From positions 372,001 to 436,000 of the forward strand of contig NZ_WEGL01000009.1 in NCBI RefSeq assembly GCF_009604455.1: a stretch of 64,000 nucleotides of DNA. The letters are read 5' to 3'. The notes under the pieces were generated by a model. That model was not told where the DNA came from and searched no databases. It was given only the letters and a program-made list of their open reading frames with translations. The stretch is from Streptomyces sp. RB17 (lineage in GTDB: Bacteria > Actinomycetota > Actinomycetes > Streptomycetales > Streptomycetaceae). The position numbers and the translations under genes were made by a program. Position 1 is the first letter of the stretch; every line of letters begins with the position of its first letter. Below, piece after piece: positions 54,439 through 62,343 of this stretch.

Positions 54439-54461
54439 CTATCAGGGACCCTGCCTGATAG
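54439..54461. promoter_or_regulatory. Operator between the MFS gene and the ROK regulator
   Basis: CTATCAGG and CCTGATAG form a perfect 8-bp inverted repeat with a 7-nt spacer (GACCCTG). The site is 47 nt upstream of the MFS start and 64 nt upstream of the ROK start, suited to control of both. Confidence 0.6.
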
Positions 54462-54524
54462 ATAGACGGTTTCACGGCCGCCGCCGGCGTCCCGCGGTCC
54501 CGTCGATCTGGGAGGATTCCCGTC

Positions 54525-56123
54525 ATGCCCGCATCACCCAGCACCGCCCGGGCCATCAACGACCGCCTGGCCCTGCGCCTGTTGCAACAGGAAGGCCCGC
54601 TCACGGCCGGGCAGTTGAAGCAGCTGACGGGTCTGTCCCGGCCGACGGTCGCCGACCTCGTGGAGCGGCTCACCGCCGCCGGGCTGATCACGGTGGTCGG
54701 CGAGTCCGGTGAGCAGCGCCGGGGCCCCAACGCGCGGCTGTACGGCATCGTCGCCGACCGGGCCCACCTGGCCGCGCTCGACGTCCGTACCGGTGGTGTC
54801 TTCGTCCTGGTCTCCGACCTGGTCGGACGGGTGCTGGCCGAGGCGTCCGTGCCGATCGACGGGGACACCGGCACCGGTCCCGCCGTGGAGCAGGCGGTGG
54901 CCGCGGTGGAGCGGACCGCCAAGGAGGCCGGGGCGATGGGGGCGCCCCCGCGCGAGGGCGTTCGAGCGTGGGGGAGGCTGCACACCGTCGGCATCGGCGC
55001 GCCGGGCCTCATCGACCCGGCCACCGGCGACCTGCGCGACTCCGGCGGACTGCCCGAGTGGCACCGCAGCCTGGCCGCGGCCCTGCACGAACGGTTGCCA
55101 GGCGCCCGCGTCACCGTCGAGAACGAGACCAACCTCGCCGCCCTGGCCGAACAGCGTGAGGGCGCCGCCCGGGACCGGGACACCTTCGTCCTGCTCTGGC
55201 TGGGCCACGGCGTCGGCGCTGCGGTCGTCCTCGACGGCACCCTGCGCCGCGGCGCCTCGGGCGGCACGGGCGAGATCGGCTTCCTGCCGGTGCCGGGCAC
55301 GGATTCACTGCCTTCGGCCAGGGACTGCGACGGAGGCTTCCACTCCCTGGCGGGCGCGGCGGCGATCGGCACCCTGGCGGCGCAGCACGGCCTGCCGGTC
55401 CCGGCCACGATGGACGGACCGGGCACGGCGATGGTGATCCGGGAGGCCGTGGCGGAGCTGTCGGGAGCGGGAGCCGACTCCGGCGCGGCAGGTGCGGGCG
55501 GCGAACGGGGCGCGGGTTCGGACGCTTCGGGGTGTGAGCGGCCCGCTGGTCCGGGTGGTGCGGGGTTCGAGCGGTCTATTGGTTCGGGTGGTGTGGGGTT
55601 GGAGCGGTTCGGTGGTCCGGGCGGTACGGGTCCCGAACAGCGCGCCGGCTCGGGCGGTGCGGGGTTCGAGAGGTCTGCTGGTTCGGGTGGTGTGGGGTTC
55701 GAGCGGTTCGGTGGTCCGGGCGGTACGGGTCCCGAACAGCGCGCCGGCTCGGGCGGTACGGGTTTCGAGGGGTCCGCTGGTTCGGACGGCGCGGGTCCCG
55801 AACGGCCGGCCGGTGTGGGCGGGCCGGCTTCCGGGCGGTCCGCCGAGCGTTTTCTCCATGCCCTCGCCGATCGGATCGCCATCGGTGCCGCGTCCGTGGT
55901 GGCCGTGCTCGACCCCGGCTGTGTAGTGCTGGGCGGCGAGGCCGGGCAGGCCGGCGGCGCGGTACTCGCGGGGCTGGTGGAGGAGCGGCTCCGCCGTATG
56001 TCCCCCCTGCTCACGGAGGTACGGCCGAGCACCCTCGGCGGCACGGCGGTGCTGCGCGGCGCCCTGCTGACCGCCCGCGACCGCGCCCAGGACGACCTGT
56101 TCGCACCCCAGGACCGGAACTGA
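54525..56123 (+). CDS. ROK-family transcriptional regulator with repeat-expanded linker
   Basis: An N-terminal MarR-like HTH (about 20-75, LTAGQLKQLTGLSRPTVADL) precedes a ROK domain: VGIGAPGLIDP, ENETNLAALAEQ, LGHGVGAAVVLDG and GEIGFLPV. The CxCGxxGC zinc motif of sugar-kinase ROKs is absent. Two insertions are unusual: a palindromic-repeat-derived segment at 54945-54976 (APPREGVRAWG) and a Gly-rich array of 11-residue units at 55527-55823. At 532 residues it is well over 100 longer than typical ROK regulators. GGAGG lies 7 nt before the ATG. Confidence 0.88.
   Translation: MPASPSTARAINDRLALRLLQQEGPLTAGQLKQLTGLSRPTVADLVERLTAAGLITVVGESGEQRRGPNARLYGIVADRAHLAALDVRTGGVFVLVSDLVGRVLAEASVPIDGDTGTGPAVEQAVAAVERTAKEAGAMGAPPREGVRAWGRLHTVGIGAPGLIDPATGDLRDSGGLPEWHRSLAAALHERLPGARVTVENETNLAALAEQREGAARDRDTFVLLWLGHGVGAAVVLDGTLRRGASGGTGEIGFLPVPGTDSLPSARDCDGGFHSLAGAAAIGTLAAQHGLPVPATMDGPGTAMVIREAVAELSGAGADSGAAGAGGERGAGSDASGCERPAGPGGAGFERSIGSGGVGLERFGGPGGTGPEQRAGSGGAGFERSAGSGGVGFERFGGPGGTGPEQRAGSGGTGFEGSAGSDGAGPERPAGVGGPASGRSAERFLHALADRIAIGAASVVAVLDPGCVVLGGEAGQAGGAVLAGLVEERLRRMSPLLTEVRPSTLGGTAVLRGALLTARDRAQDDLFAPQDRN
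55527..55823 (+). repeat. Nine-copy 33-bp array inside the ROK gene
   Basis: Units of 33 bp encode 11 residues, for example AGFERSAGSGG, VGFERFGGPGG and TGPEQRAGSGG. These three alternate as a 99-bp higher-order unit present twice (55560-55658 and 55659-55757), flanked by more diverged copies. The frame is preserved throughout. Confidence 0.9.
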
Positions 56124-56230
56124 CCGCAAGCCGGCCGTTCTCCCGCCCGGCCCCACCGGTCGCCCGGTGCGCACCCCCGCCGGCGTTCCGCGAACCAGGA
56201 CCGATCGCCCGCCGCCCCCGACCCCGAGGC

Positions 56231-56588
56231 TCAGCCGGCCGGTGTCCCGGGCTCGGGCCCGCCCGTCCCTCGGTGCCAGAAGTGGCTGCAGCCGGCGGCG
56301 CAGAACCGCTCCCGACTGCGTGCGTCCGCCGCCCACAGGACCTGGATCAGCAGCCGGAACGCCTTGATCCGCTCATGGTCCGGCGTCAGCGCGGCCACCT
56401 TGCCCAGCTGGATGCCGATCGGGCCGCGCGAGACGAGGACCGACGCGGGCCTGGACGCAGAAGTGGTACAGATCGCGCCGTACGGCGGACTGCTCCTCGG
56501 TGTTCAGGCCCTCGAACCAGGCGATCCCCTCCGGCAGCGGCCGCAGGCCCTGGGCGAGTTCGTCGAGCATCACCTCCTGCGCGTCCAC
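56231..56588 (-). pseudogene. DUF5958-family gene broken by deletion and frameshift
   Basis: The 5' part from GTG 56588 reads VDAQEVMLDELAQGLRPLPE and IAWFEGLNTEEQSAVRRDLY, the start of DUF5958. After FCVQAR (near 56441-56450) the frame changes. The rest continues in another frame as VLVSRGPIGIQLGKVAALTP, then RFCAAGCSHFWHRGTGGPEP to a stop at 56231. About 20 residues expected at the joint are absent. GGGAGGG precedes the start. Confidence 0.7.
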
Positions 56589-56614
56589 CCCGTCCCTCCC
56601 TCCCGGCCGATCCG

Positions 56615-57358
56615 TCACCCGCCGAAGCGGCGCCCCAGATACTCCTCGAACGTCGTCTTCCCCACCGCCTGTTCCGGCGCCAGCAGTCCGCCCTCGCGGC
56701 AGGCCCGGTAGGTCCGGCCGAACAGCGGCACCGGTGCGACCGCCCGGCGCCGCCCGGTCGCGCGGAGGTACGCGCGGGCCAGCGAGTCCAGGGGCCGTAC
56801 TTCGGGGCCGCCCATGTCCGCCACCCGCCCGGCCGGCGCGGCGAGCGCCAACTCGACCAGCCGGTCCGCGACTTCGGTCACCTCCACCGGCTGGTCCGGG
56901 ACCCCGGCCGGGACCAGCATGACGGGCGGCTTGGCCAGTGCGCCGAGGACCGTGGCCAGCAGGTCGTGGAACTGGGTCGTGCGCAGGACGGTCCAGCCGA
57001 GCCCCGACTCCTCGATCCGCCGCTCCACGTCCAGCTTGGTCTTGTAGTAGCCGAGCGGGACCCGGTCGATGCCGACGATGGAGATGTAGACCAGATGGCC
57101 CACCCCGGCCCGCCGGGCCGCGCCGATCAGCTGATCGGCGGAGGCCTCGTCCCCACCCCGCTGCGTGGTCGCGCAGTGCACCACGGTCTCCACGCCGGCG
57201 AGCGCGGTGTCGAGCCCGCTGCCACCGACGCGCAGATCGACGGCGTACGGCGGCGTGTGCCGGCTGAGCACCCGCACCTCGCGCCCGTCCGCCCGCAGCC
57301 GCTCCGTCACCTGCGTGCCGAGCGTGCCGGTCCCGCCGGTCACCAGGATGGTGGTCAT
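56615..57358 (-). CDS. NAD(P)-binding NmrA/epimerase-like protein (ECF41 partner)
   Basis: The 247-residue Rossmann protein starts MTTILVTGGTGTLGTQVTER. The glycine-rich TGGTGTLG loop is followed by YKTKLDVERRIEESGLGWTV, typical of NmrA-like atypical short-chain dehydrogenases. It lies downstream of an ECF41 sigma gene, which in many actinobacteria is paired with an oxidoreductase or epimerase of this class. A probable ECF41 promoter is 59-86 nt upstream of the ATG at 57358. Substrate unknown. Confidence 0.87.
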   Translation of the reverse strand: MTTILVTGGTGTLGTQVTERLRADGREVRVLSRHTPPYAVDLRVGGSGLDTALAGVETVVHCATTQRGGDEASADQLIGAARRAGVGHLVYISIVGIDRVPLGYYKTKLDVERRIEESGLGWTVLRTTQFHDLLATVLGALAKPPVMLVPAGVPDQPVEVTEVADRLVELALAAPAGRVADMGGPEVRPLDSLARAYLRATGRRRAVAPVPLFGRTYRACREGGLLAPEQAVGKTTFEEYLGRRFGG

Positions 57359-57416
57359 GCTGATCCCGTCCTTCCGGACTCGGGGTGTCCCCGGTCGGAA
57401 CACCCTCCTGCGCTGA

Positions 57417-57444
57417 GACCACGCAGCCCCCCGGAAATGTGACA
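57417..57444 (-). promoter_or_regulatory. Probable ECF41 promoter of the oxidoreductase gene
   Basis: On the minus strand TGTCACA (57444-57438) matches the reported ECF41 -35 element. GGTC follows after 17 nt, one base off the reported CGTC -10. It lies between the sigma gene and its partner. Confidence 0.5.
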
Positions 57445-57462
57445 GGCCCCGGGACGGCCCTG

Positions 57463-58353
57463 CTACGACCGGGTCAGCTGCCGCTGCATGTAGGCCAGCT
57501 TGTCCGGGTTCATCATGGTCCGCACGTGGGTGATCAGCCCGTCCCGCAGCTCGAAGGACGCCACCCCTGCGAGCACGTCGCCCGCCCACGCCACCAGCGC
57601 GCTCGTGCCGTTGACCTCCGCCACCGCGAAGTCCAGGCCGCCCGTGAACCGCTCGGCCCCGCCCACCAGGAAGCGCACCACCTTCTCGCGTCCCTCGACC
57701 GGCCGCCGGACCGCGGACACCTTGCCGCCGCCGTCGCCCCAGTACGTCACGTCCGCCGCGAGCATCTTCTCCAGGCCGGCCAGGTCACCCTCGCGGGCCG
57801 CCGTGAGGAAGGACAGGAGCAGTTCCTCCCGCCGCTGCGGCGCCGGCTCGAAGCGTCCCTCCGGCACGGCGACCCGGGCCACCGCCCGCCGGTACAGCTG
57901 GCGGCAGTTGGCCTCGCTCAGGTCCAGGACGCCGGCGATGTCCCGGTGGGCGTAACCGAACGCCTCGCGCAGCACGTACACCGCCCGCTCGGTCGGCGTC
58001 AGCCGCTCCAGCAGGACCAGCAGCGCCATGGAGACCTGCTCGCGCCGCTCCGCCGACTCCAGCGGGCCGAGCGTGCCGTCGGAGGTGAGCACCGGTTCGG
58101 GCAGCCACGTCCCGGGGTACTCCTCGCGCCGCGCCCGTGCCGAGGTCAGCCGGGTCAGACAGAGGTTGGTGACGGCCTTGGCGAGCCACGCCCCCGGCTG
58201 CTCGATCGCCGCCCGGTCGGCGCCGCTGAACCGCAGATACGCGTCCTGCACCGCGTCCTCCGCCTCGTGGGCGGAGCCCAGCAGGCGGTAGGCGAGGCCG
58301 AACAGGCGGGGCCGGTGGGACTCGAACTCGTCGGCGGGCGGGGATGACGTCAT
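57463..58353 (-). CDS. ECF41-family sigma factor with SnoaL-like C-terminal domain
   Basis: Sigma regions 2 and 4 (LFGLAYRLLGSAHEAEDAVQ; LTPTERAVYVLREAFGYAHR) are followed by a ~100-residue SnoaL-like domain. The ECF41 hallmarks are present: TWLPEP in the linker, GDGGGK in the C-terminal domain and NPDKL near the end. In this group the extension acts as a built-in regulator instead of an anti-sigma factor. The ATG at 58353 (296 residues) is preferred over GTG 58374. SigJ-type proteins belong here. The downstream NmrA-like gene is its expected target. Confidence 0.92.
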   Translation of the reverse strand: MTSSPPADEFESHRPRLFGLAYRLLGSAHEAEDAVQDAYLRFSGADRAAIEQPGAWLAKAVTNLCLTRLTSARARREEYPGTWLPEPVLTSDGTLGPLESAERREQVSMALLVLLERLTPTERAVYVLREAFGYAHRDIAGVLDLSEANCRQLYRRAVARVAVPEGRFEPAPQRREELLLSFLTAAREGDLAGLEKMLAADVTYWGDGGGKVSAVRRPVEGREKVVRFLVGGAERFTGGLDFAVAEVNGTSALVAWAGDVLAGVASFELRDGLITHVRTMMNPDKLAYMQRQLTRS

Positions 58354-58645
58354 GCGGCTCAGCCTGCCAGACACCCGGCGACGTCCTGATCACACCCTGA
58401 AGCCCTGGCGGCCCGGCGGCGGGCAAGGGCCGTCGTCACCGCCACCGGACCCGCCCGCACGATAAAAGGACTAGACCAGTAAGGTCAATGGGTCCGGACC
58501 AAGGGTCAATCCGCTCTGGGGGTCCGGCAGTTGCGCGGGTCCGACTGCGCCGTGCAAGGCCGGCGACACATGCTGTGAGGGAGCCCACACCTTCCGCCTG
58601 TCTGGAGTGCCGCCCGGCGTGGCAGACTGGCCCTGTACCAGAAGC
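58354..58645. other. Intergenic region upstream of the riboflavin operon
   Basis: No gene is visible in these 292 nt. A minus-strand promoter with a DasR-like site lies at 58459-58488. The remainder up to the riboswitch should contain the rib promoter, but I see no clear -10/-35 pair for it. Confidence 0.5.
58459..58488 (-). promoter_or_regulatory. Minus-strand promoter with a DasR-like (dre) site
   Basis: On the minus strand TTGACC (58488-58483) and TATCGT (58464-58459) are spaced by 18 nt. Between and into them lies ACTGGTCTAGTCCTTT (58480-58465), which matches the dre consensus ACTGGTCTAGACCACT at 13 of 16 positions. Transcription would run towards the ECF41 gene, about 100 nt away. Confidence 0.55.
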
Positions 58646-58770
58646 AGCGCACTCCGGGGTCGGTGAAAGTCCGAACCGGCGGTTACAGTCCGCGACCCGG
58701 TCGCTTCCAGCGGCCGGTTGACCAGGTGAAATTCCTGGACCGACGGTTAAAGTCCGGATGGGAGGCAGTG
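58646..58770 (+). ncRNA. FMN riboswitch (RFN element)
   Basis: The conserved RFN core is clear: GGGGTCGGTGAAAGTCCGAA, CCGGCGGTTACAGTCCGCGA, then CAGGTGAAATTCCTGGACCG and ACGGTTAAAGTCCGGATGGG, ending AGGCAGTG. It lies about 160 nt before ribE and should lower expression of the riboflavin genes when FMN is abundant. The 160-nt spacer is the expression platform; its mechanism is not clear from inspection. Confidence 0.95.
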
Positions 58771-58932
58771 CGCGGCGGGCGGGCACGTATATGCGTGCGC
58801 GTCGCCGTATCTGGGCTCGTCCGTGAGCGGACGGCCCTTTTCGGCGTCGCCCCGATGTGTGCTCACCCGTACATTCTGTCGTCATCGACAGGCCCCGGAG
58901 TCCGTGCCCGAAGAGGCAGGAGGACCCGGGAA

Positions 58933-59541
58933 GTGTTCACCGGAATCGTCGAAGAGCTGGGTGAGGTCACCGCCGTCGAGAACCTCGGCGACGCCTCCCG
59001 CTTCCGGCTCCGTGGCCCCGTCGTGACCGAGGGCGCGCAGCACGGCGACTCCATCGCCGTGAACGGGGTCTGTCTCACCGTCGTGGAGCACGAGGGCGAC
59101 GAGTTCACCGCCGACGTCATGGCCGAGACCCTGAACCGTTCCAGCCTCGGCGCGCTCGCCGTCGGCTCCCGCGTCAACCTCGAACGCCCCATGGCCGTGG
59201 GCGCGCGTCTCGGCGGGCACATCGTGCAGGGCCATGTCGACGGCACCGGCGCGGTGCTGGAGCGCAAGCCCTCGGAGAACTGGGAGATCGTGAAGATCTC
59301 CCTCCCCGCGGACCTCTCCCGCTACGTCGTCGAGAAGGGCTCCATCACCGTCGACGGCATCAGCCTCACGGTCGTGGACGCCGGCCCCGACCACTTCACC
59401 GTCAGCCTCATCCCGACCACCCTCGCCCTGACCACGCTCGGACTGAAGCAGCCCGGCGACCCGGTCAACCTCGAGGTCGACGTCGTCGCCAAGTACGTCG
59501 AGCGGCTCCTCGGCGACCGTGCCCAGGGAGCCGCCAAGTGA
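58933..59541 (+). CDS. ribE: Riboflavin synthase, alpha subunit
   Basis: It dismutates two lumazines to riboflavin. The 202 residues are two lumazine-binding repeats: MFTGIVEELGEV with NGVCLTV, and GHVDGTGAV with VDGISLTVV. The start MFTGIVEE at GTG 58933 is diagnostic. AGGAGG lies upstream at 58917-58922. The stop overlaps the next start as GTGA. Confidence 0.96.
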   Translation: MFTGIVEELGEVTAVENLGDASRFRLRGPVVTEGAQHGDSIAVNGVCLTVVEHEGDEFTADVMAETLNRSSLGALAVGSRVNLERPMAVGARLGGHIVQGHVDGTGAVLERKPSENWEIVKISLPADLSRYVVEKGSITVDGISLTVVDAGPDHFTVSLIPTTLALTTLGLKQPGDPVNLEVDVVAKYVERLLGDRAQGAAK

Positions 59542-60179
59542 ACTGGCTGAACTCCGAGGCCTTCACCCTCTTCGGCCAGCGCATCATCTGGTCGGACATG
59601 GCCGGCAACATCCTCGGCCTGATCACCCTCGCCCTCGGCTGGCGCCGTTCCCTGTGGACCTGGCCCGTGCAGTTCCTCTCCGGCCTCGTCCTCTTCGCCG
59701 CCTTCTACGGCCATCTGACGGGCAGCGCCGGCAAGCAGGCCGTCGTCATGGCCGTCGCCCTGTACGGCTGGTGGCAGTGGCAGCGCGACAAGGGCCGCTC
59801 CGCCGACGGCCACATCGCGCCCCGGTTCGCCACCTGGCGCGAGCGCGCGGCGATGCTCGGCGCGGCCGCCGCCGGCACGGTCGCCGTCGCCCTGCTCTTC
59901 ACGGCCTACCCGTCGCTGTCCTGGGACCCGTGGCCCGACGCCTACATCTTCGTCGGCACCGTCGTCGCCATGTACGCCCAGGCCAAGGGCATGGTCGAGT
60001 TCTGGATCGCCTGGCTGCTGGTCGACCTCGTCGGCGTCCCCCTCAACTTCGCCAACGGCTACGCCTTCTCCGGTTTCGTCTACGTCATCTACGGCGCACT
60101 CGTCCTGTGGGGCATGCGCGACTGGTGGCTGCGCTCCCGCAGGGGCCCGCAGCCCGTCCTGGAAGGAGCCCCGGCATGA
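59538..60179 (+). CDS. ribM: PnuC-family riboflavin transporter (RibM type)
   Basis: The 213-residue membrane protein has about seven hydrophobic segments and the PnuC-type signature VALYGWWQWQRDKG. PnuC proteins carry vitamin nucleosides. Members encoded in FMN-riboswitch operons of Streptomyces and Corynebacterium (RibM, PnuX) transport riboflavin, so that role is inferred from context. Start and stop overlap the flanking rib genes by 4 nt each. Confidence 0.88.
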   Translation: MNWLNSEAFTLFGQRIIWSDMAGNILGLITLALGWRRSLWTWPVQFLSGLVLFAAFYGHLTGSAGKQAVVMAVALYGWWQWQRDKGRSADGHIAPRFATWRERAAMLGAAAAGTVAVALLFTAYPSLSWDPWPDAYIFVGTVVAMYAQAKGMVEFWIAWLLVDLVGVPLNFANGYAFSGFVYVIYGALVLWGMRDWWLRSRRGPQPVLEGAPA

Positions 60180-61459
60180 CCTCGGCACCGCCCCTGTACG
60201 ACACGGACAGCATCGAGAACTTCGGTCTCGACCCGGTGGAGCAGGCCATCGCCGACATCGCGGCCGGCCGCCCGGTCGTGGTCGTCGACGACGAGGACCG
60301 GGAGAACGAGGGCGACCTCGTCATCGCCGCCGAGATGGCCACCCCCGACATCGTCGCCTTCATGATGAGCGAGTGCCGGGGACTGATCTGCGCCCCGATG
60401 GAGGGCGAGGAACTGGACCGGCTGCGGCTGCCGCAGATGGTCCAGGACAACACCGAGTCCATGAAAACCGCGTTCACCATCTCCGTGGACGCCTCGGCCG
60501 CTCACGGTGTGAGCACCGGTATCTCCGCCTCCGACCGTGCGACGACGCTTCAGCTCCTCGCGAGCGGCACGGCGGAGCCGACGGACTTCGTCCGGCCCGG
60601 CCACATCTTCCCGCTGCGTGCCAGGACCGGCGGTGTCCTCGTCCGCAACGGCCACACCGAGGCCGCCGTCGACCTCGCCCGGCTCGCGGGTCTGCGCCCG
60701 GCCGGCGCCATCGTGGAGATCGCCGGCGAGGACGGCCGTATGCTCCGCCTGCCCGAGCTGATCCCCTTCGCCCGCAAGCACGGACTGACGATCATCTCCA
60801 TCGAGGACCTGATCGCCTACCGCCGCGGCAGCGAGCCCACCGTCCGCCGTGAGGCCGAGACCCGCCTGCCCACCAGGCACGGCACCTTCACCGCCTACGG
60901 CTACCGCTCCACCCTCGACGGCGTCGAACACGTCGCCCTCGTCCACGGAGAGATCGGCGACGGCGAGGACGTCCTGGTCCGCGTCCACTCCGAATGCCTC
61001 ACCGGTGACGTCTTCGGCTCCCTGCGCTGCGACTGCGGCCCCCAGCTGGACAGCGCCCTGCAGCGCATCCAGGAGCAGGGCCGGGGCGTGGTGGTCTATC
61101 TGCGCGGCCACGAGGGGCGCGGCATCGGGCTGCTGTCCAAGCTGCGCGCCTACGCCCTCCAGGAGCAGGGCCATGACACCCTCGACGCCAACCTGGAGCT
61201 CGGCCTGCCGGCCGACGCCCGCGACTACGGCGCCGGTGCGCGGATCCTCGCCGACCTGGGCGTGCACAGCGTCCGGCTGATGACCAACAACCCCGACAAG
61301 ACGGACGCGCTGGAGCGCCACGGCCTGAGGGTCACCGGCCGCGAGCCGATGCCCGTCCAGGCCGGCGAGCACAACCTCCACTACCTGCGCACCAAGCGCG
61401 ACCGTATGGGACACGACCTGCCCTGGCTGGACACGCCGGCCGTGGCGGCCAACCAGTAA
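60176..61459 (+). CDS. ribBA: Bifunctional DHBP synthase / GTP cyclohydrolase II
   Basis: It supplies both precursors of riboflavin. The N-terminal DHBP synthase half has VVVDDEDRENEGDLVIAAE and the segment DFVRPGHIFPLRAR. The C-terminal GTP cyclohydrolase II half (from about 210) has VHSECLTGDVFGSLRCDCGP with the three zinc cysteines, and RGHEGRGIGLL. 427 residues, usual for the fusion. AAGGAG precedes the ATG, which overlaps the ribM stop. Confidence 0.97.
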   Translation: MTSAPPLYDTDSIENFGLDPVEQAIADIAAGRPVVVVDDEDRENEGDLVIAAEMATPDIVAFMMSECRGLICAPMEGEELDRLRLPQMVQDNTESMKTAFTISVDASAAHGVSTGISASDRATTLQLLASGTAEPTDFVRPGHIFPLRARTGGVLVRNGHTEAAVDLARLAGLRPAGAIVEIAGEDGRMLRLPELIPFARKHGLTIISIEDLIAYRRGSEPTVRREAETRLPTRHGTFTAYGYRSTLDGVEHVALVHGEIGDGEDVLVRVHSECLTGDVFGSLRCDCGPQLDSALQRIQEQGRGVVVYLRGHEGRGIGLLSKLRAYALQEQGHDTLDANLELGLPADARDYGAGARILADLGVHSVRLMTNNPDKTDALERHGLRVTGREPMPVQAGEHNLHYLRTKRDRMGHDLPWLDTPAVAANQ

Positions 61460-61488
61460 GCACGACAGCAAGGCACTTGAGGAGAGAC

Positions 61489-61974
61489 GTGAGCGGCAAG
61501 GGTGCACCGGAGTTGTCCGTACGCAATGCGAGCGACCTCAGGGTCGCCGTCATCGCGGCGCAGTGGCACGAGAAGGTGATGGACGGTCTGGTGAACGGCG
61601 CCCTGCGCGCCCTGCACGAACTGGGGATCGACGAGCCGACCCTGATCCGGGTCCCGGGCAGCTTCGAACTGCCGGTGGCCGCCAAGGTGCTGGCCGGGCG
61701 TGGCTACGACGCCGTGGTCGCCCTCGGCGTCGTCATCCGCGGCGGCACCCCCCACTTCGACTACGTGTGTCAGGGCGTCACCCAGGGCCTCACCCAGGTC
61801 AGCATCGAGACCGGCGTGCCCGTCGGCTTCGGCGTGCTCACCTGTGACACCGAGGAGCAGGCCCTGGACCGGGCCGGCCTGGAGGGCTCCAACGAGGACA
61901 AGGGCCACGAGGCGGTGACCGCGGCAGTCTCGACCGCCGCCACGCTCCGCTCAGTATCCGAACCCTGGCACTGA
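61489..61974 (+). CDS. ribH: 6,7-dimethyl-8-ribityllumazine synthase
   Basis: It condenses the two RibBA-derived intermediates to lumazine in an icosahedral capsid. The 161 residues contain RVPGSFELPVAAKVLAGRGY, the phosphate/substrate block GVVIRGGTPHFDYVCQ with the catalytic His, and CDTEEQALDRAG. The GTG at 61489 is used; GAGGAG lies just upstream. It ends the rib cluster. Confidence 0.96.
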   Translation: MSGKGAPELSVRNASDLRVAVIAAQWHEKVMDGLVNGALRALHELGIDEPTLIRVPGSFELPVAAKVLAGRGYDAVVALGVVIRGGTPHFDYVCQGVTQGLTQVSIETGVPVGFGVLTCDTEEQALDRAGLEGSNEDKGHEAVTAAVSTAATLRSVSEPWH

Positions 61975-62008
61975 GGCACCGGCCGGAGCGCGTAGGGTAA
62001 GGAGCACC

Positions 62009-62281
62009 ATGTCCAAGAAGACGTTCGAGGAGCTCTTCACCGAGCTCCAGCACAAGGCCGCCCACGGCGATCCCGCCACCTCCCGCACCGCAGAGCTGGT
62101 CGGCAAGGGAGTCCATGCCATCGGCAAGAAGGTCGTCGAAGAGGCCGCCGAGGTCTGGATGGCCGCCGAGCACGAGGGCAAGGAGGCGGCCGCCGAGGAG
62201 ATCTCCCAGCTGCTGTACCACGTCCAGGTGATGATGGTCGCCCGCGGAATCTCCCTGGACGACGTCTACGCCCACCTGTGA
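62009..62281 (+). CDS. hisE: Phosphoribosyl-ATP pyrophosphatase
   Basis: HisE hydrolyses PR-ATP to PR-AMP, step 2 of histidine synthesis. The 90-residue all-alpha protein has the MazG-like motif KVVEEAAEVWMAAEHEGKEA and AEEISQLLYHVQVMM. It is separate from hisI, as in other actinobacteria. hisG follows after 62 nt. Confidence 0.95.
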   Translation: MSKKTFEELFTELQHKAAHGDPATSRTAELVGKGVHAIGKKVVEEAAEVWMAAEHEGKEAAAEEISQLLYHVQVMMVARGISLDDVYAHL

Positions 62282-62343
62282 CCCACGTGCCGCAAAAGCC
62301 GTAAAGCCGTAGAAAACCCCTTCACGCAAAGGAAGCCGACCTC

